This document shows, piece by piece, positions 54,022 through 62,258 of a stretch of 64,000 nucleotides of DNA; position 1 is the first letter of the stretch; each line of letters opens with the position of its first letter. The notes beneath the pieces are model-generated. The model saw only the letters and a list, made by a program, of their open reading frames with translations, made no database searches and had not been told where the DNA came from. This DNA is from Rudaea cellulosilytica DSM 22992 (GTDB lineage Bacteria > Pseudomonadota > Gammaproteobacteria > Xanthomonadales > Rhodanobacteraceae): contig NZ_KB899243.1 in NCBI RefSeq assembly GCF_000378125.1, positions 396,897 to 460,896 on the forward strand. The letters run 5' to 3'. A program made the position numbers and the translations under genes.

Positions 54022-55484
54022 AGCTTGAAGCCGTCATTGCGGTCATCTGCGCGGTGGCGTTCGCGGGCTTGCTGCTGTTCCAGACGCCGGGCCAGTTCGT
54101 CACGCTGCTGGCCGGCGCGGTCATCCTCATCGCGATCCTGCGCTGGCCGATATTCGGCCTGGTCCTGTTCGGATTCGCGGCGACGTTCGTGCCGTTCATG
54201 ACCGTGCAGATCGGTCTGCGCACGACCGCGTCGGAGGCGATCCTCGTCTTCATCTGGCTCGGCATCGCCTGGCAGTTCCTGCTCGGCCGCCGCCTGCCCG
54301 CATTCGGCCCGACCGAACGCATGGTGATTTACCTGATGCTGTTCAGCGCGCTGCCGTTCATCGTCGGCGAATGGATGATCTACATCGACCCGCATCCGCC
54401 GATCACGATCGGCGCTCCGGTCATCAGCAGCAGCAACGCCGGGACTCCGAGCGGCATCGTCAACTGGGCGCGCTGGCTGATCGACGTGTCGTGCATTTTC
54501 CTCGTGCCGCTCGTGATCGACAGCGAGCGCAAGCGCGATGCGGTGATCACCGCGCTGCTGCTCGGCAACTTCGCGATGCTCGGGTTGTCGCTGACCCTGT
54601 TCCTGCGCAACAACGTCGCCACCGACATCATCCCCGTGCTCGACGCGCTCAAGTACGCGCACCCGGAACTGACCCAGCATCTGTTCAAGGCTTTGCAGGT
54701 GCGCCTCGGCACGACCTGGCTGCATCCGAACCTCAGCGCGGGCGAAATCGTCATGTTTTTGCCGCTGGCCATGTACTACGCCGGCGTGCATCGCGGCTGG
54801 CGACGCTGGCTCGGCGCGTCGGTCGCGCTGATGGGCCTGGTCGGCATCGTCCTGACCGGCTCGCGCGGCGCGCTGCTCAGCGTCGTCGCGGTCCTCGGCA
54901 TATTCGCCGTGCTGCGTGTGCCCGGCACGCGCAAAACCCTGATCGCCGCCGCGGTATTCGGCGCGGCGCTGGTCAGCTTTTACCCCGCCGTGCAGTCACG
55001 CCTGTCGCAGACGTTCTCGGCGAAGAACGAGAGCACCGAAGTGCGCATGCAGGAATACCGCGAATTCCCGCGCGTGATGGCGACGTATCCGTTCGGCATC
55101 GGCTTCAAGGTCGATCCGCCGGTGCCGGGCAGCGGCCTGATCGGCATCTCCAACCTCTGGCTCAACTACGTCTACAAGCTCGGCCTGCTCGGCGCGCTGC
55201 TGTACTGCGCGGTGCTGTTGCGCTGGTGGCGCGAGGTGCGCCCGCGCGGCACGGTGCGCGTCGTCGATCACGGCAACGGGGTATGGCTGGCGTGCTTCGG
55301 CGGCCTCGGCGGTGCGCTGGTCACCGGCCTGTTCGATCATTACTACAGCTTCACCATGGTGCTGATCGCGCTGTTCTGGCTGATGATGGGGATCAACCTG
55401 CAGGCCGCGCGCGCGCTGCCGCAGGTCGGCACGGTCGAACGCCGCGCGCCGATGCAGCGCGTGCTCGCGGCGAGGGCGTCGTGA
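54018..55484 (+). CDS. Polysaccharide polymerase, Wzy/O-antigen ligase-like
   Basis: 488 residues with about 12 membrane helices and one larger loop (about 190-245). The Wzy_C region is around GIVLTGSRGALLSVVAVLGI (about 275-295) and VRMQEYREFPRVMATYPFGIGFKV. The SRGA and Y-GIG stretches match O-antigen ligase/polymerase proteins. It should join repeat units on the periplasmic side. Start overlaps the GT4 stop (ATGA). Only polymerase candidate in the cluster. Confidence 0.86.
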   Translation: MKLEAVIAVICAVAFAGLLLFQTPGQFVTLLAGAVILIAILRWPIFGLVLFGFAATFVPFMTVQIGLRTTASEAILVFIWLGIAWQFLLGRRLPAFGPTERMVIYLMLFSALPFIVGEWMIYIDPHPPITIGAPVISSSNAGTPSGIVNWARWLIDVSCIFLVPLVIDSERKRDAVITALLLGNFAMLGLSLTLFLRNNVATDIIPVLDALKYAHPELTQHLFKALQVRLGTTWLHPNLSAGEIVMFLPLAMYYAGVHRGWRRWLGASVALMGLVGIVLTGSRGALLSVVAVLGIFAVLRVPGTRKTLIAAAVFGAALVSFYPAVQSRLSQTFSAKNESTEVRMQEYREFPRVMATYPFGIGFKVDPPVPGSGLIGISNLWLNYVYKLGLLGALLYCAVLLRWWREVRPRGTVRVVDHGNGVWLACFGGLGGALVTGLFDHYYSFTMVLIALFWLMMGINLQAARALPQVGTVERRAPMQRVLAARAS

Positions 55485-55485
55485 G

Positions 55486-56310
55486 ATGAGGCATCGCATC
55501 TTCCATTCGCGCGACCTGCGCGATCGGCTCGGCACGTACGCGCTCGAGCTCGGTACCGACGCGCTTTCGCTGTCGACGCACTACCAGTGGATGCTCGAAC
55601 ACGAGGTGTTGTTCGAAGAGCCGAACGGCAGCGGCATGCGCGTCTACCTGTCGCTGACCGATCTCACTCCGCGCATCGACGATCCGGCGACGAGGCGCTT
55701 CTACCTGCGCCTGCGCGACGAGTTGCCGATGCGCCGTTTCGTGCCGATTCCCGGTTTCAACATGGCCACGTTTCGCGCGTTCTGCACGATCGCCTGGGAG
55801 CAGTGGTACAACATCTTGATCAACAAGATTCCGAGCCACCACGTGCGTCTCGCCTGGCTGCGCCTCGGCGGCGCGAAGATCGGTCGCAACTCGACGATCT
55901 GGCGCAACACCGAAGTGCTCGGCATGGGCAACCTGAGCATCGGCGAAGACAGCTCGATCGGCTGGCACTGCCAGATCGACGCGCGCTGCGGGCTGACCAT
56001 CGGCGACCACGTGACAATCGCTTCCTACGTCGTCGTCATCGCCGGCAGCCACGACATGCACGCGAAGGAGTTCTGGGCCGTCGGCACGCCGATCGCGATC
56101 GATGATTACTCCTGGATCGCGACACGCGCGATCATCACCAACGGCGCGCACCTCGGCCGCGGCTGCGCAGTGACCGCGAACACGCTGGTCAGCAAGGATG
56201 TTGCGCCATACAAGATCGTCGGCGGCAGCGCGGCGAAGGCACTCGGTGAACGCCCACGCGACCTCGACTACAAGGTCCGCGGCAAAAGTCTGTTCAACAT
56301 TTTCCATTGA
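55486..56310 (+). CDS. Left-handed beta-helix acyltransferase (WcaF-like)
   Basis: 274 residues. The first 110 residues are family-specific. From residue 120 a hexapeptide-repeat fold is visible: LGGAKIGRNSTIWRNTEVLGMGNLSIGEDSSIGWHCQIDARCGLTIGDHVTIAS, then GSHDMHAKEF with the catalytic His, and GAHLGRGCAVTANTLVSKDVAPYKIVGG. Likely O-acetylates the repeat unit. Begins 1 base after the polymerase stop; the stop lies 2 bases before the flippase ATG. Confidence 0.88.
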   Translation: MRHRIFHSRDLRDRLGTYALELGTDALSLSTHYQWMLEHEVLFEEPNGSGMRVYLSLTDLTPRIDDPATRRFYLRLRDELPMRRFVPIPGFNMATFRAFCTIAWEQWYNILINKIPSHHVRLAWLRLGGAKIGRNSTIWRNTEVLGMGNLSIGEDSSIGWHCQIDARCGLTIGDHVTIASYVVVIAGSHDMHAKEFWAVGTPIAIDDYSWIATRAIITNGAHLGRGCAVTANTLVSKDVAPYKIVGGSAAKALGERPRDLDYKVRGKSLFNIFH

Positions 56311-56312
56311 CC

Positions 56313-57770
56313 ATGTTCGGCGCCGCCGCCCTGCTCACGCTCGCGACACTGGCCGGCCTCGCCACGGGTTTCGCGCGCGAGTGGCTCATCGTTGCCGCCT
56401 GGGGCAGCGGTGCGCGCAGCGACGCGTTTCTCGTCGCGATGTTCCTGCCCGAGGCACTGCGCATGATGATGGCTGGAGGCCTGGTCAACTCGGCGGCACT
56501 GCCGCTTTACCAGGAACAGACGCCACGGCGACGCGACGGCTGGCTCGTCGGGCAAAGCGTCAACCTCGGCCTCATCGGCCTCGCGCTCGCGTTCGCGTTG
56601 TGGGCACTTGCGCCCGCGCTCGTTGCGCTGATCGGCCCCGGTCTCGCTGCGCCAGCACGCGACGACGCCGCAGCGACGTTGCGCACGCTCGCCTGGTGTC
56701 TGCCGGGGATCTGCCTGCAGGCGTTGTGGAGCGTGCCGCACCAGGCCGCGTCGCGTTTCGTGCGCGCAGGGCTCGCCTCGTTCCTCTACAACCTGCCCGC
56801 GGTGTGCCTGCTCGGATTCGAAGGTCATGCCACCAACGCGACGACGCTGTCCGCGTGCTTCGTCGGCGGCAGCGTACTCATGTGCCTCGTGCTGCTGCCG
56901 GGCATGCGTGCCGGCTCTGTCGCGATGCCGTCCGCGACACGCGTGCGCCGCGATACGCTCGCGTTCTATGCGCGCCTCGCACCGCTGGTCGCAAGCAGCG
57001 CGGCGAGCCAGGGCCTGACCTTGCTCGAACGCATCGCGGCCTCGCTCATCGGCGAAGGCGCGGTGACGCTGGCCAATCTCGCGCGCAAGCTCGTTAACCT
57101 GCCGCTGATCGCGCTGGTCAGCTTGAACCAGGTTCTGCTCGGACGCATGAGCGCCGGCATCGACGCGCGCCGACGCCTCGACCTGCTGCGCGCGGGGCTC
57201 GCGCTGTCGACGTTGCTGACCTTGCCCGCTGCCGTCGCGATCGTCGCCGCCGCGCCGACATTGGTCGCCGTATTGCTGCCCAGCGGCCTCGCCGCGGGAC
57301 CGCTGCCGAATCTGCTCGCCTGGTACGCCTGCGTGATCGTGTTCGGCAGTTGGAACGCGCTGCTCGCACGCTATTCCTACGCGGTCGGCGACACGCGCAC
57401 GCCGCTCGCCTGCGAGCTTGCAGGAAGCGCAATCAATGCGATGGGATTGCTGCTGTTGCCGCACTGGCTCGGCCTGCCCGGACTCGCGCTGAGCGCGCTC
57501 GCCGGCGTGATCGCGACCGGTTGGCTGCTACTGCGCAAGAACCATCTGCTCGACGAAGTCGATCTCGTGCGCGAATCGCTCGCCGCGGCGCTGCCGCTCG
57601 TGCTCGCTGCAGCCTGCGTGCATGCGCTGCATGCCGCGCCCGTTTGGCAAGTCGCGATCGCTGCCACGCTCGCGCTCGCCTGCGCGCTCGCCGCGGGCCT
57701 GCGCCTGCCGCGGCTGTGGGCGGCAACGCGCGAGCGCAGGTCACCTTCTTTGTCCGGGGCTGGCCCATGA
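56313..57770 (+). CDS. MurJ/Wzx-type lipid-linked oligosaccharide flippase
   Basis: 485 residues, about 13 membrane helices, MviN/MurJ subgroup of the MOP superfamily. Seen: GLATGFAREWLIVAAWGSGARSDAFLVAMFLPEALRMMMAGGLVNSAALPLYQE, the typical first-helix arrangement with Arg24, and SQGLTLLERIAASLIGEGAVTLANLARKLVNLPLI in the middle. In this cluster it most likely flips the completed repeat unit; the essential peptidoglycan MurJ would be elsewhere. A TTG two codons upstream is an alternative start. Last of the overlapping genes. Confidence 0.88.
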   Translation: MFGAAALLTLATLAGLATGFAREWLIVAAWGSGARSDAFLVAMFLPEALRMMMAGGLVNSAALPLYQEQTPRRRDGWLVGQSVNLGLIGLALAFALWALAPALVALIGPGLAAPARDDAAATLRTLAWCLPGICLQALWSVPHQAASRFVRAGLASFLYNLPAVCLLGFEGHATNATTLSACFVGGSVLMCLVLLPGMRAGSVAMPSATRVRRDTLAFYARLAPLVASSAASQGLTLLERIAASLIGEGAVTLANLARKLVNLPLIALVSLNQVLLGRMSAGIDARRRLDLLRAGLALSTLLTLPAAVAIVAAAPTLVAVLLPSGLAAGPLPNLLAWYACVIVFGSWNALLARYSYAVGDTRTPLACELAGSAINAMGLLLLPHWLGLPGLALSALAGVIATGWLLLRKNHLLDEVDLVRESLAAALPLVLAAACVHALHAAPVWQVAIAATLALACALAAGLRLPRLWAATRERRSPSLSGAGP

Positions 57771-57852
57771 ATTAAGGCGCGCCTCGACGCCGTCGCGCGC
57801 GCCGGTCGCGCGAGGGTTTTGTTCATCCGGCAGTAGTAGAGGAGACACTGTG

Positions 57853-59388
57853 ATGTATACGAAATCCTTGCTGGCAGCGACCATCGCCCTCACCCTGAGC
57901 GCGTCCGCGGCCCATGCCGACGACTGGCTCCAGTTCGGCTACGACTCGATTCATTCCGGAACCAATTTCAACGAAAAGACTCTCGGCGCGAACAACATCA
58001 ACCAGGCCATCCTTCGCTACCGTACTCAGGTGTCGGGCATCAACGGCAGCGGCATCGATGGCCAGCTGCTCTACCTCAACGGCGTGAACACGGCGGCGGG
58101 CAAGAAGAACCTGCTGTTCGCCGTCGCCTCGAACGGCACCGTGCTCGCACTCGACGCGGCGAACGGCAACGTCGTCTGGTCGGCCAGCCAGTACGCCGTC
58201 GCCAGCGCGACCGTATATTCGGTATCGACGCCCGCGCTCGATCCGAACCGCCAATATCTCTATGCGATGGCGTTGCAGGGTTACGTGCACAAGTACCGCG
58301 TCGCCGACGGCAGCGAGGTCACCGGCGGCGGCTGGCCGCAGCTCGTCAGCGGCAAGGTCGACGTCGAGCGCGTGTCCGCCGGGCTCACCGTCGGCACGAG
58401 CGGCGGCAAGAACACGCTCTATGTCGTCACCGCGAGCTACAACGATACCGGCAACTATCAGGGTCATCTCGTTTCGATCGACCTCGCGAGCGGCACGCAG
58501 AACGTGTTCAACACGCTGTGCAGCAACCTGAGCGTGCACCTGAATGCCAGCGGCACCGCCGGCGTGGACTATTGTCCGGGCTTCGGTAATGGCATGTGGT
58601 CGCGCGGCGGTGTGGCTTTCGATCCCGGCACCAATCGCGTCTATCTCGCCACCGGCAACGGGCCGTACGACGCGAACGCGGGCGGCACCTACTGGGGCGA
58701 CAGCGTGCTCGCGCTCACGCCGAACGGCACCGGCGTGAACGGCAAGCCGCTCGACAGCTACACGCCGGCGACCTACGACGCGCTCGCCGACAACGACGCC
58801 GACCTCGGCTCGACCTCGCCGGTGATCCTCGCGATCCCGGGCGGTTACTACTACTCGCATCTCGCCATGCAGATCGGCAAGGACGCCTGCCTGCGCATTC
58901 TCAACCTCGACAACCTCAGCGGCCGCGGCGGCCCGGGCAACGTCGGCGGCGCGCTGCAGGAAGTCGGCCTGCCGACCGGCGTGGACAATTGCGCGAGCGG
59001 CGGCGATGTCGTCGCGAACGAGGTCAAGCAGCAGATCGCGAACTGGGTCAACCCCGCAACCGGCGCGCCGTGGATCTTCGTCGGCAACAAGCTCGGCCTC
59101 AACGCCTACGAGCTGACCGTCTACGGCTTCGTGCCGCGCTGGACCAAATCGGCGCTGACGACCTCACCGGTGATCGCGAACGGCGTGCTCTATTACGCCG
59201 GCACGACGCCATCCGACGCGAGCGGGGCCAAGCACCTCGTCGCACTCGATCCGGTCAGCGGCAACGAACTGCGCGTCTCGCCCGCGATCGCGAACAGCCT
59301 GCACTTCCAGGCACCGACCGTCGTCGACGGCAACGTCTACTTCGTCGACGGCGACCATTATCTGTGGAATTTCGGCTTGCCGAATTGA
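57853..59388 (+). CDS. Exported PQQ-like beta-propeller protein
   Basis: 511 residues. Signal peptide cleaved near SASAAHA-DDW. The body is made of repeats with the YALDAANGNVVW-type turn (LFAVASNGTVLALDAANGNVVW, LYAMALQGYVHKYRVADG, LVALDPVSGNELR), as in PQQ-binding or YncE/BamB-like propellers; about seven blades are plausible. No dehydrogenase active site was recognised. It follows the flippase after 82 bases with a GGAGAC ribosome site. Role unknown; possibly assembly or anchoring of the polymer. Confidence 0.8.
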   Translation: MYTKSLLAATIALTLSASAAHADDWLQFGYDSIHSGTNFNEKTLGANNINQAILRYRTQVSGINGSGIDGQLLYLNGVNTAAGKKNLLFAVASNGTVLALDAANGNVVWSASQYAVASATVYSVSTPALDPNRQYLYAMALQGYVHKYRVADGSEVTGGGWPQLVSGKVDVERVSAGLTVGTSGGKNTLYVVTASYNDTGNYQGHLVSIDLASGTQNVFNTLCSNLSVHLNASGTAGVDYCPGFGNGMWSRGGVAFDPGTNRVYLATGNGPYDANAGGTYWGDSVLALTPNGTGVNGKPLDSYTPATYDALADNDADLGSTSPVILAIPGGYYYSHLAMQIGKDACLRILNLDNLSGRGGPGNVGGALQEVGLPTGVDNCASGGDVVANEVKQQIANWVNPATGAPWIFVGNKLGLNAYELTVYGFVPRWTKSALTTSPVIANGVLYYAGTTPSDASGAKHLVALDPVSGNELRVSPAIANSLHFQAPTVVDGNVYFVDGDHYLWNFGLPN

Positions 59389-59429
59389 GTGGGTAGCTCC
59401 TCGATCACAGATCGATACGCCATGAAGCT

Positions 59430-59459
59430 CGTCATCCGGCAATCCCAGCCGAGGTGACG
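59430..59459. repeat. REP-like short palindrome
   Basis: CGTCATCCGGCAATCCCAGCCGAGGTGACG: a CGTCAT start, a CGGC/GCCG stem and a GTGACG end, so the outer ends also pair (CGTCA/TGACG). It belongs to the REP-like family at 9171, 30108 and 30777 and lies between the two secreted-protein genes. Confidence 0.6.
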
Positions 59460-59507
59460 AGCAACATTCCGCCGTTGGGGAATCGGTGATAACAAAGAGG
59501 TTTCGCC

Positions 59508-60647
59508 ATGAACTCGACCTTGCTCAAACTGACAAAACGCGTTGTCCTGATCACCTGCGGCACACTGTTCTGCCTCGGCCACGCCATCGCCGCTCCGCTG
59601 ATCGGCGCCTACGTCTGGGGCGGCATGCTCGACGGCGGCCACGGCGTCGACCGCTTCCAGCGCTCGGTCGGCTTCCTGCTCGACCACGGCTTCGAGGCCG
59701 TGCGCTTCACCGTCACGCCGCCGTCGATCAAGCAGTACGGCATCGACGATCTGTGCAGCACCGATCGCCGCGACGGCTGCTACCTGCGCGCGATGCTCGA
59801 CGGCAAGGTCTTCGACGACTCGCGCCTGAAGCTCGTCATGGTCACGCTGCACGATTTTGCCAGCCAGCCCGATCACATGCTTGACCCCGATTTCATCGCC
59901 GCGCACCGCGATGCGATCCGCGCGGAAACGAGCGACGCGCTCGAGGTGCTCGCCAAACGCTTCGCCGGGCGCAACGTACAGGTGATCGTGTCGAACTGGG
60001 AAGGCGACAACATGATCTATTGCGGTCAGGTCTACGCCTTCGCGCGCGACCGCAAGGCCGCCGACCAATGCCTTGCCAAAATCGGCGGCGAAGCGGGCCT
60101 TGTGCATCGTCTCGAAGGCTTCGCCAGCTGGATCGCGCTGCGCGAATCGGCGATCAACGATATCCAGCGCAAGTACGCGAACCTCGCGATCGAACAGGCG
60201 CCCGAGTTCGTCGTGTTCAACCTGACCGGCTCGCCGCAATGGCAATGCACGACGCTGTGCAAGGCCGGGCTCACCGTGCTCGCGAAATTCACTCAGGGAC
60301 AGAAGCTGCCGATGTGTTCGTACTCGGCTTACGACAGCCTCAAGGCCGGCACGCTAGATGCGGACCTCGACCGCATCGGCCAGATCTGCAGCAAGGTCGT
60401 GCTCGGCGAAGTCGGCTTCCGCCAGCGCGACGGCGACAACAGCAATCCCGCATCCGACTACGCCAAACTCGAACGCGCCGTCGCTGACCACGCGGGCACG
60501 CTCACCGCCATGATCTACTGGAACGCTTTCGAGAGCGCCGAGTCGACCGACAAGGGCTTCGGCCTCTACCGCGGCGACGGCTCGCCGCGCAACGTACGCG
60601 CGCTGCCGAGCGCACTGGCGCCGAAGGGCAGCAAGCCGTCGTCGTAG
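59508..60647 (+). CDS. Secreted TIM-barrel-like protein, possible glycoside hydrolase
   Basis: 379 residues. A signal peptide is likely (VVLITCGTLFCLGHAIAAP). AYVWGGMLDGGHGVDRFQRSVGFLLDHGFEAVRFTV resembles the first strands of a clan A glycoside hydrolase. Two acidic positions stand at the expected ends of strands 4 and 7: Glu165 in SNWEGDNMIY and Glu301 in VLGEVGFRQRD. IYWNAFESAE follows as a strand-8-like aromatic segment. Cys pairs (DLCSTDRRDGC, CTTLC) fit an exported protein. I cannot name a family. An AAAGAGG ribosome site precedes the ATG. Likely an accessory of the exopolysaccharide cluster. Confidence 0.72.
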   Translation: MNSTLLKLTKRVVLITCGTLFCLGHAIAAPLIGAYVWGGMLDGGHGVDRFQRSVGFLLDHGFEAVRFTVTPPSIKQYGIDDLCSTDRRDGCYLRAMLDGKVFDDSRLKLVMVTLHDFASQPDHMLDPDFIAAHRDAIRAETSDALEVLAKRFAGRNVQVIVSNWEGDNMIYCGQVYAFARDRKAADQCLAKIGGEAGLVHRLEGFASWIALRESAINDIQRKYANLAIEQAPEFVVFNLTGSPQWQCTTLCKAGLTVLAKFTQGQKLPMCSYSAYDSLKAGTLDADLDRIGQICSKVVLGEVGFRQRDGDNSNPASDYAKLERAVADHAGTLTAMIYWNAFESAESTDKGFGLYRGDGSPRNVRALPSALAPKGSKPSS

Positions 60648-60780
60648 AGGTCAGACGATCCTCGCGAAGCGGCATCGGTCCGGGCGCATTTGTCAGGGCT
60701 TTTCGGGTATGCGCGTGAAAAACGGTCTTGCTGTACTCGTGCTGGCGTGGCGACGGCGATCGGCGAAGTGAAGCGGACGC

Positions 60781-61176
60781 TCAGGCGGCGTCTTCGACAA
60801 ACACAGTTTGCGCACCGGCCTTTTCGTAGGTGATGTTTACTGTACGCCCGATGGCGCGCGTTCGATGCACGGTACCTGCGGGAATGACGACGCTTTGCCA
60901 CGCGCCAAGTTCCATGCGGTTGCCATCGGCGAGCTCGATTTGCAGCGTTCCCGCGACCACCATGAACAGCTCGTCAGAGTCCGGGTGGTGATGCCAGCGA
61001 TACTCGCCCTCGAACACCGACAAGCGCATGCAGTCGCTGTTGACATCGACCAGGACCTGGTTGCGGTATGACTCGGTGACTGCGGCTTGTTCGGCGCGAA
61101 TGTCGACGACAGTCAAAGCGGGATAGCGCGCCGTTTGCGTCGAGTATTCTTGCGCGGAAGGAAATTGAGGCTTCAT
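60781..61176 (-). CDS. Cupin-domain protein
   Basis: 131 residues from ATG 61176; a GTG four codons upstream (61188) is an alternative. The cupin motif 1 appears as WHHHPDSDELFMVVAG (His-x-His-x4-Glu) and motif 2 as VIPAGTVHRTRAIG, giving a metal site in a small beta barrel. Enzymatic or binding function unknown. It has the same orientation as the cassette genes and lies just beyond the attC-like site at 61209-61299, so it could be the last cassette. However, no clear attC follows its own stop. Confidence 0.82.
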   Translation of the reverse strand: MKPQFPSAQEYSTQTARYPALTVVDIRAEQAAVTESYRNQVLVDVNSDCMRLSVFEGEYRWHHHPDSDELFMVVAGTLQIELADGNRMELGAWQSVVIPAGTVHRTRAIGRTVNITYEKAGAQTVFVEDAA

Positions 61177-61208
61177 ACGGACATTCACTCGTGGCAGCGT
61201 TTTTTGCC

Positions 61209-61299
61209 GGCTGACGCCTAATCTGAGCGACGGCGGCGGCGCAAGGAAATGGTAGCACCGTGATCCGTCGCAACGGTCCGCTTGAGCGAACAGTCAGGG
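61209..61299 (-). other. attC-like recombination site 1 (degenerate)
   Basis: On the plus strand it begins CTGACGCCTAATCTGAGCGAC and ends GGTCCGCTTGAGCGAACAGTCAGGG. The second end aligns with GGTCCACTTGACCGAATAGTTAGG of sites 4 and 5. The core reads GTCAGG instead of GTTAGG, so function is doubtful. The stop codon of the cassette gene at 61294 lies in its core. Confidence 0.6.
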
Positions 61300-61704
61300 C
61301 GTATTGGAAGTGGGCTGGCAATCAAGAACCTCTCCGCCTTCAGCCACGAACAAAATCTCGCGACACGGCAATGTGCTCAGCGTGGGACTGCCCGATGAGT
61401 CCAAATCGTAGAAAGCGACCCAAAGCTTGCCATGTTCATCTCGGGCCGCACCCTGCCAAATGGACGAGCCATTCGCCTGCAACTGAAAAGCGACCCGATA
61501 GGCCTTGGCGGACGAGTGAGAGTCTTTAGCGCAAGCGATCGCCGGTTCGCGGTCGCCTTGAAGCGGAACCGACCCGCAGTCTCGACTGGCTGCCCCGGCC
61601 AGGGCCCTGAGCCTGTTCAAGAACGCAACGGGCGCCGAATCTGCGGCGCGGGCGTTCGCTGCGACAGTCAAGAACACAAGCAATGAGAAATAGGATGCTC
61701 TCAT
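61294..61704 (-). CDS. Cassette gene: exported protein of unknown function
   Basis: 136 residues. A signal peptide is likely (MRASYFSLLVFLTVAANARA-AD). The mature part has four Cys (DCGSVPL, IACAKD, LPCREI, LDCQPT) that could form two disulfides, and the stretch WQGAARDEHGKLWVAFYDLDSSG. No family recognised. It starts 5 bases after site 2 and its stop falls in the core of site 1, as expected for a cassette. No promoter of its own is evident. Confidence 0.72.
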   Translation of the reverse strand: MRASYFSLLVFLTVAANARAADSAPVAFLNRLRALAGAASRDCGSVPLQGDREPAIACAKDSHSSAKAYRVAFQLQANGSSIWQGAARDEHGKLWVAFYDLDSSGSPTLSTLPCREILFVAEGGEVLDCQPTSNTP

Positions 61705-61708
61705 GAGT

Positions 61709-61801
61709 GCTCCGGCGCTTGAGGAAACTGGTCGCTGCCACAGTGAGTGCCAGGTTACCGCGGCACTTCACCGCGGTCCACTCGACCCGACTGGTTAGGT
61801 G
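61709..61801 (-). other. attC recombination site 2
   Basis: Plus-strand ends: CTCCGGCGCTTGAGGAAACTGG and GCGGTCCACTCGACCCGACTGGTTAGGTG. The R'' core (GTTAGGT) is intact. The other core is changed (CCGGCG where sites 4-6 have CTAACG). The inner stem CCACAGTG...CCGCGGCAC is kept. About 93 bases. Confidence 0.78.
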
Positions 61802-61803
61802 CA

Positions 61804-62148
61804 TTACTGCACGACGTTGAAACTTCTCAATTCGCCGTCGCGCTCGAAAAGTGCTTTTGCGCCGAGAGAATTTGCAAGCTGGCCAATTTCGATGAGATTC
61901 TGCAGAGTGGAAGGATTGCTGCCGTTGAGCAGGTGAACTTCGGTTACGTGTGGCGCCAGAGGCGATTTGAGAGCGCTCGTAAGCTCGTCAATCTGCCACA
62001 AGCGCCCGCGCCAAGCGTATGTGCCGTTTTGATCGACAGTCAATTCGACCACATTGCCTTGTAGCGAGCTTGAGTCTTTGGCGGAATGCGCGCATGCAGC
62101 TAGAAGGCCGCATAAGGCAATAGCGAGCACACGAATCTTCAAACGCAT
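61804..62148 (-). CDS. Cassette gene: small lipoprotein with ExbD/TolR-like domain
   Basis: 114 residues. Lipoprotein signal with lipobox LAAC (Cys18). The rest (VVELTVDQNGTYAWRGRLWQIDEL, then VHLLNGSNPSTLQNLIEIGQLANSLG) resembles the periplasmic domain of ExbD/TolR: a strand, a turn, then a helix and a strand, but without the ExbD membrane anchor. The similarity is by eye only. ATG 62148 lies close to the core of site 3; the longer frame to 62187 runs into the attC. The stop is next to the core of site 2. Confidence 0.74.
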   Translation of the reverse strand: MRLKIRVLAIALCGLLAACAHSAKDSSSLQGNVVELTVDQNGTYAWRGRLWQIDELTSALKSPLAPHVTEVHLLNGSNPSTLQNLIEIGQLANSLGAKALFERDGELRSFNVVQ

Positions 62149-62152
62149 GTGT

Positions 62153-62245
62153 GAGCCCAACGTGTGAGGTAAGCAGCCGATGCACAACGCGCGCCAGAAT
62201 ACCGTGGCCCGTCACCGCGGTCTACCGCACCGAATAGTTAGGTCG
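62153..62245 (-). other. attC recombination site 3
   Basis: Plus-strand ends: GAGCCCAACGTGTGAGGTAAGC and GCGGTCTACCGCACCGAATAGTTAGGTCG. The cores are CCAACG and GTTAGG. The inner part ACCGTGGCCCGTCACCGCGG aligns with the other sites. About 90 bases. Confidence 0.8.
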
Positions 62246-62258
62246 CGGCAGAGGTGAA

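Noticed and set aside
60648..60780. A seventh attC after the cupin gene
   Set aside because: CGGACGCTCAGG next to the stop vaguely resembles the site 1 core, but the other half and the inner stem could not be found.
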